Shown here: piece after piece, positions 12,189 through 23,800 of the stretch
How the letters are laid out: each line of letters starts with the position of its first letter
Numbering within the stretch: the stretch's first letter is position 1
DNA from: Takifugu bimaculatus
Taxonomy: Eukaryota; Chordata; Actinopteri; Tetraodontiformes; Tetraodontidae
Assembly: GCA_004026145.2 (NCBI GenBank)
Contig: CP034984.1
Span: 1,523,946 to 1,587,945, forward strand
DNA: 64,000 nucleotides
Direction: 5' to 3'
Made by a program: the position numbers and the translations under genes
Notes under the pieces: generated by a model
What the model saw: the letters and a program-made list of their open reading frames with translations, nothing else
Told to the model about the DNA's origin: nothing
Database searches by the model: none

Positions 12189-12722
12189 CTGCTAGATACA
12201 ATCACTAATTTTACTATTGTCAAAGAAAATTAGCTATGAACGACTGTTAAAGCCTAATTCACCAACAGCATCGAACCATGAGAGTGAGGTCTTTTTTTTA
12301 ACGTCTGATTGCTCTGAGCGGTTGAAGTGGACGCTTGTGCATGCGTGTGTGGGTGCACGAGTGTTACTACACAAGCATTCTCGTGTGCCCACGTGTGTAG
12401 CGCGCGTGCCGTGTGTGCGTTAAGTTTCCTGCGCATGCGTGTGTGTTTGTGGGGTTGGTGTGTAACCAAATGTTTGGTTGGTTGTCATTTTCTCCTCTTG
12501 GAATTGGATTGTCCTGCGTTCTTGCAGGCTGAACCGAGGGTTGATGAACCTGATTAAAACTTGCTGGCTGAGAAGCAAAATGTGGGACGAGCATTTATAC
12601 AAAAGGGTAGAAAATGCTTAAATAACTCATTCTACATTAACCAGCACAGTGCAACTTCCTGTCATGTACTGTTTTATATATGCAACATGTGTCTGTCTGC
12701 TTTAAAAGAAAGTATATGTATA

Positions 12723-12831
12723 AATATATATATATGTGTGTATGTATACACATATATACACACATATATATACATATATACACACACAGGTATACGTGTG
12801 TGTGTATATATACGTATACGCACACACACAC
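12723..12831. repeat. Second alternating TA/TG/CA tract in the spred1 3' UTR
   Basis: About 110 bases of the same composition. TGTGTGTATATATACGTATACGCACACACA-type segments alternate with CACATATATA, so the tract can pair within itself and with the tract 0.5 kb upstream. Confidence 0.85.
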
Positions 12832-13604
12832 TTTTTGACCTGCAATTATATAAGACTTCAGTTTTAACCACTTTGCTGCTAGTCTTTTATCCTCTTTGAA
12901 TCTTGGAAATTTGTGCATATCTTTGGGAATGCAAACAAGTGTAAATTCTTGACATTGTGTAGATTTAAAAAGAGAAATCTATATAAGCCAATTTCTCTTC
13001 AGTGTATTGTTTTAAAAAGATTACTTTTCACAGCAGTTGAGTGGTTCTGTTTCAATTCTCTGACGCTTTGGTGCACTGACGATATACTGTATGTATGCTT
13101 ATATATTTTTTTCCTCCACCTTACAGCGCTTGATGTAACATTTACGTGATTAGTTCGGAATAGTGGAAAACATTTGTGTTTTGAAACTTGCAGTATAAAT
13201 GGTACTACTCTTAACTATTCTGTAAACACTGCCTGTTTTCTTTCTTTCACTACTCTGTGCATAACTTTGTTCCCCGTGCATCCTTTTTTTGTTTTGAACT
13301 TTTGTAGTGCCATCGGCTTTCACGACAACCTCAGAAAAGTGCCTCACGTCCATCCTAGTTTCCATTTTATAATTTAACATCTTTACAGTTCTGTTGTTTT
13401 TTTTCCACATTTAGTTTCGAGAATACCAAGTATATGATGTAAAATTTATAGTCCCAATAACTCATGTCATAGTTGTATTTTCTTTATACAGATGTAGCTC
13501 GTTACTTTCATAAATATATAATGTAAATATGCATACATATGTTTGTAACTGTTTTTATGTTACATCATACACTTGTAATTTGACATATCAGATAACATTA
13601 TCAT

Positions 13605-13610
13605 AATAAA
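13605..13610 (+). terminator. spred1: spred1 polyadenylation signal
   Basis: AATAAA is followed within 25 bases by a T- and GT-rich stretch (GTTTTAATCTTTTGCTGTGT), as expected of a cleavage and polyadenylation site. It is the last good signal before the fam98b start 503 bases downstream. Confidence 0.65.
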
Positions 13611-13615
13611 ATGGT

Positions 13616-14112
13616 GAGTTTTAATCTTTTGCTGTGTGGGTTTTATTGCCTCTTTTAGTTGATTAGTTGAACATTAGAAAAATTCTGTACAAAAGAGCTG
13701 TACAAAGGTGTGTGTACACACAGACAGACAGACACATACAGTATATATATATATTTTCAGCCAGCATAAACTAGCAAAGAAGATAATAATTGGTGTCTAT
13801 GCATTCATTGATTTATAAGCAATACTTGAGCACTACAATATTAAAATGATGATTTTTAACATCGTTTATATATCGATTTTCCACCGTGTGGCGGAACCAT
13901 TGCAGCGGAACATTAGCAACTGTCAGGTTTCTCTTCGGAGCACATTCGTGAGAGGACCGGAAAAGCAATAAACGCATGAGACGCAATGGTGCTGCCGCAT
14001 TGACTGAACATAGAACACTAATGGATGGACATTCCCTCTCTAGGTTTTCGTCCCCGTAACTTCGGGATGTGCCAAGGACACAAATACACGTACCTTTTGT
14101 GCTAATTCAGAC
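13616..14112 (+). promoter_or_regulatory. fam98b: Intergenic spacer and fam98b promoter/5' UTR
   Basis: This 0.5 kb separates the spred1 polyA signal from the fam98b ATG. The first part holds a GTGTACACACAGACAGA and (TA)n stretch near 13709-13755. The later part has more CpG (around 13880-14080), compatible with a housekeeping promoter and a short leader. No TATA box was assigned and the transcription start was not located. Confidence 0.4.
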
Positions 14113-16159
14113 ATGGAATGTGATATTTTGGACTCCCTGGAACAGCTTGGGTAAGCTAATTTATGCCTAGCGTGCCGCGATATTGTTTTGCAAGTACATT
14201 CACGCTAAATCCCAAGTCCAATTTTGTCATGATTAATTTGCAGGCATCACAGCATAGCTTATAAAGACTTTCTTTCAAAATATTGGAATTAATTTTCTTC
14301 TGTCGTCCGTAGCTATGATGGCCCCCTGTTGGACGAAAAGGCGCTGCTCGCAGCCGCGGCAGAAGGTTTGTCTTGTCCCGAGTATGTGGATCTCTGCCGG
14401 TGGCTCACATCCAGCTTAAAGCCGCTGTGTGATCTGAAGGAGAACCTTACTTCTGGGCCAGGTGAGACTCATTCAGCCACGCTTGACTCTTAAAAAGTAG
14501 CGCATGTTGGAAGTCAGAGGGGAAGAAAAGACAGTTACGTACAGTTTTTACTTTTTAAAACTTAAGTTTACCCGCGTACTCCAAGGAAAATATTTTTCTT
14601 TAGAAAAAAATAGTGTACCGGAAATCTATCTCCATAGTTTTTAACGTTTATGTATTTTCTTTGATGATCCAAAGTTGTTTTTGCAAAGAAGTTTAAAGTG
14701 TTTATGAAGCACTTACTAAAGAAACACAACATGTATTTTGTCTCTCTTCTCCGTGAAGATGACATGGACGGGCTGCGGACGGAGTTGAGTGGCTTCCTGA
14801 AGGAGTTGCACTGTCCTAATGACATTTCTGGGATTCTGAATGGCAGCGAGTTAAAAACAAAAGACCACCTCAAATTCATTTGTACGTTTCCAGTCGACCT
14901 TCTCTTTTTAACCACTCCCCTCAGAAAGACGTGAATTTACAACAGCCACTCTTTTCTTAAGTGTTTTTGAGCTCAGAGCTCCAGGCGGCACGGATGGTGA
15001 GGAGCAGACACATTGCAGAGAGCCGACAGGAAGAAAGTCCGATGTGTCAGGAGCTCCTGTCAATCTGTGCCATGCTGAATATCCCAGAGCCCAGAGGACT
15101 GGACACAGCAGGAGTGTTCTCTCAAGTCCAAGACAGGGTGAGAGTGTGGAAATACTCACCTGGTCTAAAAGACAGGCTGTAGTGATTGTGCCCTTTGAAG
15201 AGTACCTGTCAGTAAATACTAGACATTAACCTTTCATTGAAACCATGTGGTCTACATCCTCATGTCACTGATGTTCTGAATCCTGATCATTTGTTGCAGG
15301 TCGAGAAAATACTTGAAGATCTTCCAGACGGCTCTGTCGGAAAGCCGGTGCTAAAGAAATCACCAGACAGTGACCAGTGGGTAAGAACGGGAAACTCCTG
15401 TTTTAGCTCACAGACACATCTTAGGATTTAATACAGATAATCGACGCCTACAGGAGAAACTGGACAGCATAAACGCAGCTCTGTCGTCCGAGTACGAGTG
15501 TCGGCGCAGGATGCTGATCAAACGTCTGGACGTCACAGTTCAGTCTTTTGGCTGGTCTGACAGAGCAAAGGTACTTCGTATAAATGTGCAGATAGCTCAG
15601 CATTTGTTCACTCTCAAGACTGTGGAAGGGCTTTTTTCTAACGTTTGCAGGTGAAGGTGGACAGCATGGCGAGGGTTTACCAGCCCAGGAGACACGCTCT
15701 GAGGCCGCAGTCCGCTGTGGACATGTCCAAGCTGCTGGCTGCCAGAGAAGACCTCTGCAACGTAGTGAAGACCAGCAGCGGCTCCAGCAGGGAGAAGACG
15801 GTCTGTGCTGTGAACAAGGTACGGGAGAGCTGCCCTGCGCACCACTCAGCTGCTGCAGTCGGTTTGTTTTTCAATTTTACAACCTGGTTTTGCTGTTGCA
15901 CCAACAGGTGTTGATGGGAGTTGTTCCGGACAGAGGAGGACGTCCCTCTGAGATAGCAGCGCCGCCTCCTGAGATGCCGCCCTGGCAAAAAAGACAAGAT
16001 GGGGGAGGTGGAGGCGGCTGGGGAGGCCATGGAGGTCAAGGTCGTGGTAGAGGAGGAGGAGGAGGAAGATGGAGAGGAGGTGGATGGAACCAAGGTGGAC
16101 ATGGAAATTATGGAGGACATGGTAGACATGGAGGGAAGAGAGGCCGGTACCAGTATTGA
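14113..16159 (+). CDS. fam98b: FAM98B, tRNA-ligase-complex subunit
   Basis: Subunit of the RTCB-DDX1-FAM98B tRNA splicing ligase complex. Coding exons are 14113-14150, 14313-14461, 14759-14881, 14962-15137, 15300-15380, 15454-15570, 15651-15818 and 15908-16159. All have GT-AG borders and summed phases give one unbroken 367-residue protein. The N-terminal FAM98 domain begins MECDILDSLEQLGYDGPLLD. The central conserved block is clear (YECRRRMLIKRLDVTVQSFG, then WSDRAK), as are the KLLAAREDL and VPDRGGRPSEI motifs and PPPEMPPWQKRQ. The C-terminus is a Gly/Arg-rich tail ending GRYQY. That tail is much shorter than in mammalian FAM98B, which explains most of the length difference. It follows spred1 in the same direction, as in human 15q14, which favours FAM98B over FAM98A. 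Confidence 0.93.
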
Positions 16160-16436
16160 GTGTGACTGATCTTACCTGCTGTGTCCAGGTTTTATATTAA
16201 ATACAACCTTCTTCCTCTAACTTTTTAAAAACAACAACCCTCATTTAGCACCAGTTTGTATTTTTACTTTCATTAAGATGCTGTGAGTAGCACATTGATG
16301 TCTATATGTTTTAATATGTGAACTTTAGTTTCCTGGAATGATGTGTAAATGTTCATTTCAACTGAACCTCTGAAATGTTCTGGATTTTTTAGGGTGAAAT
16401 GCCAGCTAGAATATCCGACACTTTTTAATGATATTT

Positions 16437-16442
16437 AATAAA
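16437..16442 (+). terminator. fam98b: fam98b polyadenylation signal
   Basis: AATAAA lies 278 bases after the fam98b stop. An ATTAAA variant near 16195 could act earlier. The signal faces the opposite-strand ptpn21 signal across a gap of 94 bases. Confidence 0.6.
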
Positions 16443-16497
16443 TTCAGATTTCACTGAACTACCCTTTGTTTCTACTAATATGTAGGTTTACATTCTA

Positions 16498-16510
16498 CCG
16501 CAAGGGGGCG
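16498..16510 (+). promoter_or_regulatory. CTCF-like site in the gap between convergent genes
   Basis: The sequence CCGCAAGGGGGCG resembles the vertebrate CTCF core (CCNCNAGRGGGCG). It falls between the two facing polyA signals of fam98b and ptpn21. Binding is an inference from sequence alone. A near-identical core in reverse orientation lies at 52258-52270. Confidence 0.35.
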
Positions 16511-16536
16511 TAAAAGAGACGCTTTCCAAAGATTTC

Positions 16537-16542
16537 TTTATT
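16537..16542 (-). terminator. ptpn21: ptpn21 polyadenylation signal
   Basis: TTTATT on the plus strand reads AATAAA on the minus strand. It implies a ptpn21 3' UTR of roughly 1.3 kb (17840 down to about 16520). Within that stretch no gene is seen, only T- and A-runs such as 17528-17541. Confidence 0.55.
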
Positions 16543-17840
16543 TGAAGTTTCTACATTTTTTCCAATATCATTTGTCCATTCAATAGATAATTTATACATT
16601 TGTACAATATCCAATATTCATAAAAGCTGAATTTTACATTGTGTACATACTGAACAAACCTGTACATGGATGAGGTGACGGCCACAAAATGGTATCCTAC
16701 AACCAAAACCATCCAGCCGTTTCATCCAGACCATAAAAACATAATACATCGGCCGTTTTTTTCTCTCCAGTTAAAAATCAATAAAGTTAAGACTTCAGCT
16801 GCATCTTAACTCAAGTTTGCCAACGAATGCGGCAAAACCGGTCACAATTAAAATGGCAATTCATGTAAACGTCCTCTGTCCAGGGATTTAAACGTTGCCT
16901 GTCTGCAGCAGGAAACGCTCCTGTAAATGCACCAGATGGTCTGTAACAGCAGGAAGTGTTGGCGTTGGAGGACTGTAACCAGAGTCGCTCCTCAATCTTT
17001 GCACCGCAGGCAGCTTACTCACCCCCAACCACTAAAAATGTCCCAACGTCCAGACTCTAATTTCAAGAGTTGAATACTACAGTTTCTACTTCATGCGGGT
17101 TTTACGCCCGAGTGAATGGCAAGAACACGTCACTGCAATTATGCCAGCAACAAATGACACTTAAGTCAGAACCTTCATTATCAACCTTCATTATCCAAAA
17201 GAAGCCAAGTTGTTTAAGCACTTCTCAAAATGATCTTATAGCACGAAATACAGCAATCAAGACTACAAAAAAGATCCAGTTTGAGTCAACCTCTCGTGTA
17301 TTCCTACATCCTGTGCAATGGTTGTACTTCATCCATCCAGTGATTTATTTGAGAAAATATAAACATGCTCTGGTGCTTTGACTCCCTTAACAAGTCAATG
17401 AAATAAAAGTTTACACTGCAGTTGGACTCTGGAATCAAAGCTTTGCGTTTGATTTCTTGATTAGAGATCATTCCTTCATGATTCAACCCCAGTTTCTAAA
17501 ACTGACCTCTGGAGAAAAAAAATAAGCTTTTTTTTTTTTTTACACATCCTATATAAAGATTTTTTTTAAATGCAGCATTGTGTCGGTTCATGATGTACGT
17601 TAAAGTACTGTGAAAGTGCTGGGATTTGTTGAGCAACAATGCACATACAAAAATATATAATACTGTTTAGAGGCAGGTCACAAGTCTTTATCCTCCATTT
17701 TGTGTGGCCAATTTCATGTAAAGGCATGCAAAGCTGCTTCATCCTTGCCTGGTTTATCCCGGACTGACTCCAGGCAGATGGAACCTGGCAAAGATGGCGA
17801 GAATCTTCACCCTCCGGTCTCTGTTCCTGCTCTGTCGGGC

Positions 17841-20800
17841 TCAAATGAGTCTGGAGTTGCGCAGATAGTGGATGAGGACATGGTAGATGAAGCTGTACTG
17901 AGCGAAGGTCTGGACCACCATCATCCTCTGAGCGCGGAGCTTCAACAGGACGTTGGGGATGTCCAGCGTCTGCAACAGGGCATCGCCAGTGAGTCTACAC
18001 CCTCAGGGTGGTGGGGGCACTTATTTATTCGGAGAGCAACCCACCTCATTGTGCTCCAGGCAGGCGATGAGGATCTCGGACAGGATGACCACGCCGGTGC
18101 GGCCCACTCCTGCGCTGCAGTGGACCAGCACAGGCAGGTTGGTGTTCTTTGGGTCACTGATGCTGTTTGTGTGTCTCCTCACAGACTGGATCTCCTCCAG
18201 ATAGGCTGACAACGACAACAACAAAGTCATTAAACAAACGGGCCCAAAGCTTTGGTGAATGATTAGAACTTTGAGTGAATATCTGATCGTGACTAGAGAC
18301 TAATAGCTCACTGAGGAAGCCCTTGATATCGTCGGGGCAGCCGTGATCGGGCCAGTCTGTGTACTGCAGGTGCCAGATTGTCCTCTCCTGGCCCGTCAGG
18401 AGGTGTTTGATCTTCAGCCCCGTGGTGGCGTAGCAGCCCGACTCTGTGCGGAAGCGCGTCGTGATCTTGAATCGACCGTAGGTCACGGTGTTGTGCCGCG
18501 AGCCCAGTCTGGGCCAGTACCGGAAGCTCTTCTCCCGGCCACGCTCCTGAAAAGGAGAACTCAGAAGGTAAGGTCCCGCCTGGGATGAGGAATCCTCTAA
18601 AGGAATATCCCGCTCAAAACACCTCTTCAGCAGTGACCATGGCGATGATGGAGACGCCCTGTTCCCACACCATCTGCCAGAAGTCCTGACATGTGTTTGA
18701 CAAGGGCCCCTGCGAGGCGATGTAGTTCCACTCCTGCCCACCTGCAGTTAGCTAACACCAGAACACAAGCCGTCAGCTTCCGTTGAGCTTTTGTTTGAGT
18801 GTAACCCCCAACCTCGTCCCTGGAATGCTGCTCCTTACTTTAACGTGGGACGCGTTGATGTAACCTGTGTTGTTCTCTTTGGTGGGAACCAGCTCCACGC
18901 GGCTGCTGTCGTAAGGAAGGACGTCGTGGAAGCGGTTTTTGTCCGAGCTCTCCGGCTGCTGGGCGATGTAGCATTCCCCTGCAGGATGCCTCCTGGGAAT
19001 GCTCTCGTATTCCTTCAGAAGCTCTCCCCGCTCCATGTGCTGCTCCAGCAGCTTACACTGCAATCAACAAACCAATGGAGCAACAAGCGGAAGTCATTTT
19101 TCTATTAGAGAAATTGCATAACTTGGCAACCAAGAGCATCAGAAAGTGCTTTGTTATGAGGACTAATGCCTTCAGAACTGTTTATTTGTACTTGTGCTCT
19201 TGCTTTCATTTCTGTCCTGAGGGGATGTGGTTTCCTGTAACTGTACTTCGAGGTGTTGCAGCAGGATGTACCACATTTTTGATGAAACCAGGGGGAGGAC
19301 AGGACTGAAGAGTAACCACACATGCAGGCGTTTACCAAATCCCATCATCTATTGCACAATTTTCTACCCACACACACATTTAAAATATCCCTCCACTGTA
19401 AAGTTAGACATGCTCAGGGTAGGTTCAATTCATTTAAATCTTCTACATTTTTGCTACATGCTGAGATTACCCCATTTATCATTTTAATCTCCACAATTAT
19501 CGCATAAACCCGTTAACAAAAATCGTTGGTGTGAGGCATTAATGACAACAATGCTAAAGTCCTCACAAGGGTATGAATCCTGAAAGCAACAAGCAGCTCC
19601 ATTTAAAGAAACGATCGCACTTTACATAAACCCAACAGCTGTAAAAGTTGTTGGACGGAGTTATTCCCAGTACAGGAGGGTTGCTGGCGTCCTACCCGCT
19701 CGTCGTTAGACGCTCTCTCCGGCTCGTCCTTGGTGTCGCTGTACATCGGCTGCCTGGATACCGACAGGCCGTTGAGATGGGCCATCTTCAGCGGGCCCAT
19801 TTTCTTCGCCTCTGATCTCGGCCCTTTCTTCATGCCCTGGTGTGACAGCAGAATAAAGACGGAGAGAAGTTGACCGTGTGTAGTTTCCTAGTGTGGTGGA
19901 GCTGGTGTACAGCAGAGGAGGGACTATGTGGCCTCTACGTCATCTACAATGTCGTCGACCCGGCTCGCGAAGCAGTCCTGCCACATTCCTAGACTGAGGC
20001 CGTCACTGAGCACTGAAACTACCCTTGTGGAGTCACATGACCTCCACAAGACATACAGGTGCAAATGCCTGGAAAACAAACCTCTGCCTACTGAGCACTG
20101 CTGCAGCCACAGAGCATGAAGCTGGAACAGATGAGTAACAAATGAAGGAGAAAGATCAGAACTCACTGGAGGGGGTAGTCCTTCCACGGTTTTCTTCCCC
20201 GGAGGCAGCTCAGACACGGGCCGCTTCTTCACGTCTTTCTTAGTCTTCTGCTTCGCCTGGCCGCTCAGGTCTCCGTCTGAAACCGACGGTATGATCCTCG
20301 GTTGGCGTAAATCGGGCAGCAGGTACAGCGGCTCCCCTTGGATCATGGGGTGAACTTTGTAGGTGATGGAGCTGGTTATGGAGGGGTCGAGGGACGACCC
20401 TATGGGATACGCAGGGGGCGGTTCCATTTGATTCTGCTGCTGCGGCGCCAGAGCGGTCAGAGGCGTCAAGCTGCGATGCGGCTGTGACGGCTGGTTCGGA
20501 CCCAATGCTGCCGCCGCTTCCTGGGTCAGTGGAGTGTGGCGTCCGCCCTCGTCTTCAAGCTCCTCCTCTTCGCCACTGCTGTGAACTAGCATGGTGGCAT
20601 CAGACAGAGATTTTTTGTGGCCGTACTGTACGCTCTCCTTGATCTCCTCCTTCTTTGGATGTTCCAGGAACACATTTAACTGAGAGCCCTGGGAGCGACC
20701 GCCGTGCAGGACGGGAGGGGGCGTGGCCGACTCGGTGGCAGAAGAAGACACAGTCCTCTCTTTGAGCCTGATCCCCTCCAGGCTATATTCCAGCCCAGCG

Positions 20801-23800
20801 ATCTCAATGGAGTTACGCTTCTGAGCGTTGTAGAGGTGTCTCTGAGGGGCCCCGCTGAAAAGAGGCTCGGAGACCTCCTGTAAGGAGTGAGCGACGGGCA
20901 GGCTGTCCTCCTGGAACGTTTGGACCGAGTGGTGCACGCGTCTGGTGATGACCAGGTCTGGGTTGCTGCTGCTGACATACAGGTGACGGGACAGGTCTGG
21001 GGTGCTGTTGGCAGGTCGGGGGTGGGCGTATGGATACGGAGGGGGAGGCCTGTACACTTGTGTTCTCATGATGTTGGGGGCTGGATACTCCTGGGCCTGC
21101 TGCAACTGGACATTAGTGAGCTCTGGGACACTGACGGCGCCCACTACAGGCCTTCTCTCGGTGGGGTAGGGGTATGGAGAGGGACTGTGGAAGCTAGAGC
21201 CCAGATGGAAAGGATAGTGGTGGCGTTGGGTCGTCCCACCGTGCTCCCCTCTGATCTCAGGCTGGCTGTAAACCAGAGGGTCTGGTCTGCTGTAAGCGTA
21301 CGAGTTTCCAATGTTCAGGTTCCTCATGGAATGGCTCTGCCGGTGGTCTTGAGACAAAACCATCCCCCCTCCTGGACCCCGGGCTTTCTGCCGCATCACT
21401 GTCTCGTAATCGGGGGTGGCGCGATAGGAAGGTGGTATGAGCGCGCTGTGGCGGTGTGAGGGGACGTAATCTGGTCTGGTGATATCGCTGGTGATGGAGG
21501 GGTTGGAGGACATTGGGGAGGGCTGCAGGTAGTGCTGGGGGTTGGTTAGAGAGCTGGTACTGTGAGCGCTGTACACGCTGCCATTTCGTAAACGCCCCCC
21601 AGTTCCGTATTCGAGCGGAGTGCAGTCCAGGCTGGTCTGGGAGTGGTAGTAATAACCATTCTGGTTGTTCATGTACAGGTTGTCTGACGGAACAAAACAA
21701 TACATTACATCCTATTTTAAATTCTTAATTAGAAACAAATCCACTCTCAGCGAGTTACCTTGTGATGACGTGTACGGCTCTGTGAAATGGCCGTTGTAGT
21801 GCAGCTGTGGAGGGGGCATCATGTAGGCTTGAGGCTTTGGCTGTTAAACAACAAGGATGAAGAAACCAGATATAAATTTGCCGATCAGGCTGCTAAATAT
21901 AAGATGTGTTGCAACTTTAACAGTACCAGAGATATTCTTGTCGAGGATCTGCGCCTGACCGGATTGATGACTGCAGGCTGGGTTTGGCTAATGACAAGAA
22001 ATTCAGCTCAATAAAACATTGACATAGGCTTATTAGTTACCTTACCTCAACCATGTTTTTCTGTGCGAGACATTTAAAAGTTATGAAAGCACACCCTAAA
22101 GGTGCAGATCATGCTCAGCGTTTCAAAATTAGAATCTCACTTTCCCCCCATTTCAGCACAGATTGTTTTAAAATTTATATATACAGGTAGGCCTTTATTT
22201 GGAGTAAGCTTTAAATGCATACACAATGTCAAAGCTCCAGACACACCCCAACAAGTAGAGAAACTAACAACATACATAATTCCCTTAGACCTATAACCCA
22301 TTTCAGACATAAATAACCCATGTGCTGCTGGGCCAGGCATTCAGAAAGGGACCGGTGTTGGTATTCAGGTGGTGGCTGACAGTGTTGCTCACCCCTTATT
22401 AGAAGGCAGAGAGGGACGAGAGAGCATTGGAAAGCGAGGAAAAGATAGAGTAAGAAGGGACTTCTGGGAGACCACAGAAGGCAGGGGGTCACAGTCCTCT
22501 CTGAAGAGAGATGAGGACGGGAGTGCAGAAGTGAGGCTGAAGAGGAGACACTCACAGGAGATGATGAAGAAGAGCGAAGGGAATCAGGCCAGACAAGTTA
22601 AAATCACGGGCACTTACAGGCTACTCTTGTTAATCCTATAAAACTTTAGTCTAGCCAGACACATCCGACACACATATTTGGAGGTTTCCATGTCTTCCTG
22701 GACAAAACAGAGAAGAAAACAATATCACAAGTGGTTAAATCATCAGAAAAGGGGTGAAGCTGGCTCAGACATCTTAAAGCATTCCTGTGTGAGTGGTATG
22801 CGAGTGCATGAGCCACACATATATGCAGCATACCCAGATTGTCCCAGTCGCGCCACACCCACGCAAACAGAGGTGAGTTGTCGAGACGGGATAACTTACA
22901 CGTCCCACGGCACAGTTTTAATTTAGCACAATTCGATAATGGCTAAAGTTGGACTGAAAGAGAAAGTGCCCTGGCAGCGGAGACTTACGGTCTGGAACTG
23001 AACACTCTCCTCCCTGTTGGTCAGCTCCACAGCAAAGAAGGACCTGTTGTGACTCATGTTGTTAATTTCATTCCACCTACACACAATCAAGAAAAAGATA
23101 TATCAGTGTGGTCACAAAGAAGCTGTGTTCAGAGTGATTATGGAAATATTTTTATAGGTCAGGATTTAAAAAACAAAAAAACAAAACACAAGCACATACA
23201 AACAGAGCTCGTAATCATCTCATAATCTTAATTTGTCTACCTGATAATTCAGTCATGGTGGTGCACTCATTCAGTGTTTTTTTTTTTTACAACAAACCTA
23301 ATCTACACTATCAGAGAGCATAAACTGGTACTACGAGGAGATAATCTCTAAAGATTTTTCCTGTCGTACCTGAATAAAACAAGCGGTCTGCCATTTTTAT
23401 GCTTGATGATGATGCCATCAAGGCAGGATCCCAGAGTTACGTCTGTGCCCGTGCTGTCCTGTTTAGAGGATGAAGACAACACTCTTGTGGGTAAAACTAT
23501 TCCCAGCACAAAACTATGCAGTAGCGCCAATGTTTCAGTACAGTTTATGTGCACATTTTGATTGTTCTCAGTCTGGATTGTTGAGGATGACAGGTTGGAC
23601 CTTCACAAATTTACCTTGGCTTGGAAGCTTTCCTGTCCATAACCTTCCATCTTTTCCACCTCCTGCATGTAGAGCATCTCTGCTTCTGGAGCTGGCAGAC
23701 CCCTGAACAAAGGCAGAAAAATACATTAAAAAAACAGTCCCCCGCAGGTATACTGACATGCAGTCGATACGCAGTCATCATATGTGCCGTTCGTGACAGG

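Larger units (their letters stand above)
9864..13610 (+). other. spred1: Long spred1 3' untranslated region
   Basis: About 3.7 kb separate the stop codon from the first convincing polyA signal, with no gene recognised between. A long 3' UTR is usual for SPRED1. It contains a (CA)n tract near 10161-10184, a C-run at 11441-11456 and two long alternating purine-pyrimidine tracts (12034-12188, 12723-12831). A miR-21 seed match (ATAAGCT) sits at 12155-12161. Use of earlier polyA sites cannot be excluded. Confidence 0.65.

Noticed and set aside
20887..21459. 190-codon open frame on the plus strand
   Set aside because: It lies wholly antisense to the large ptpn21 linker exon, whose protein matches the family; the plus frame has no family match.
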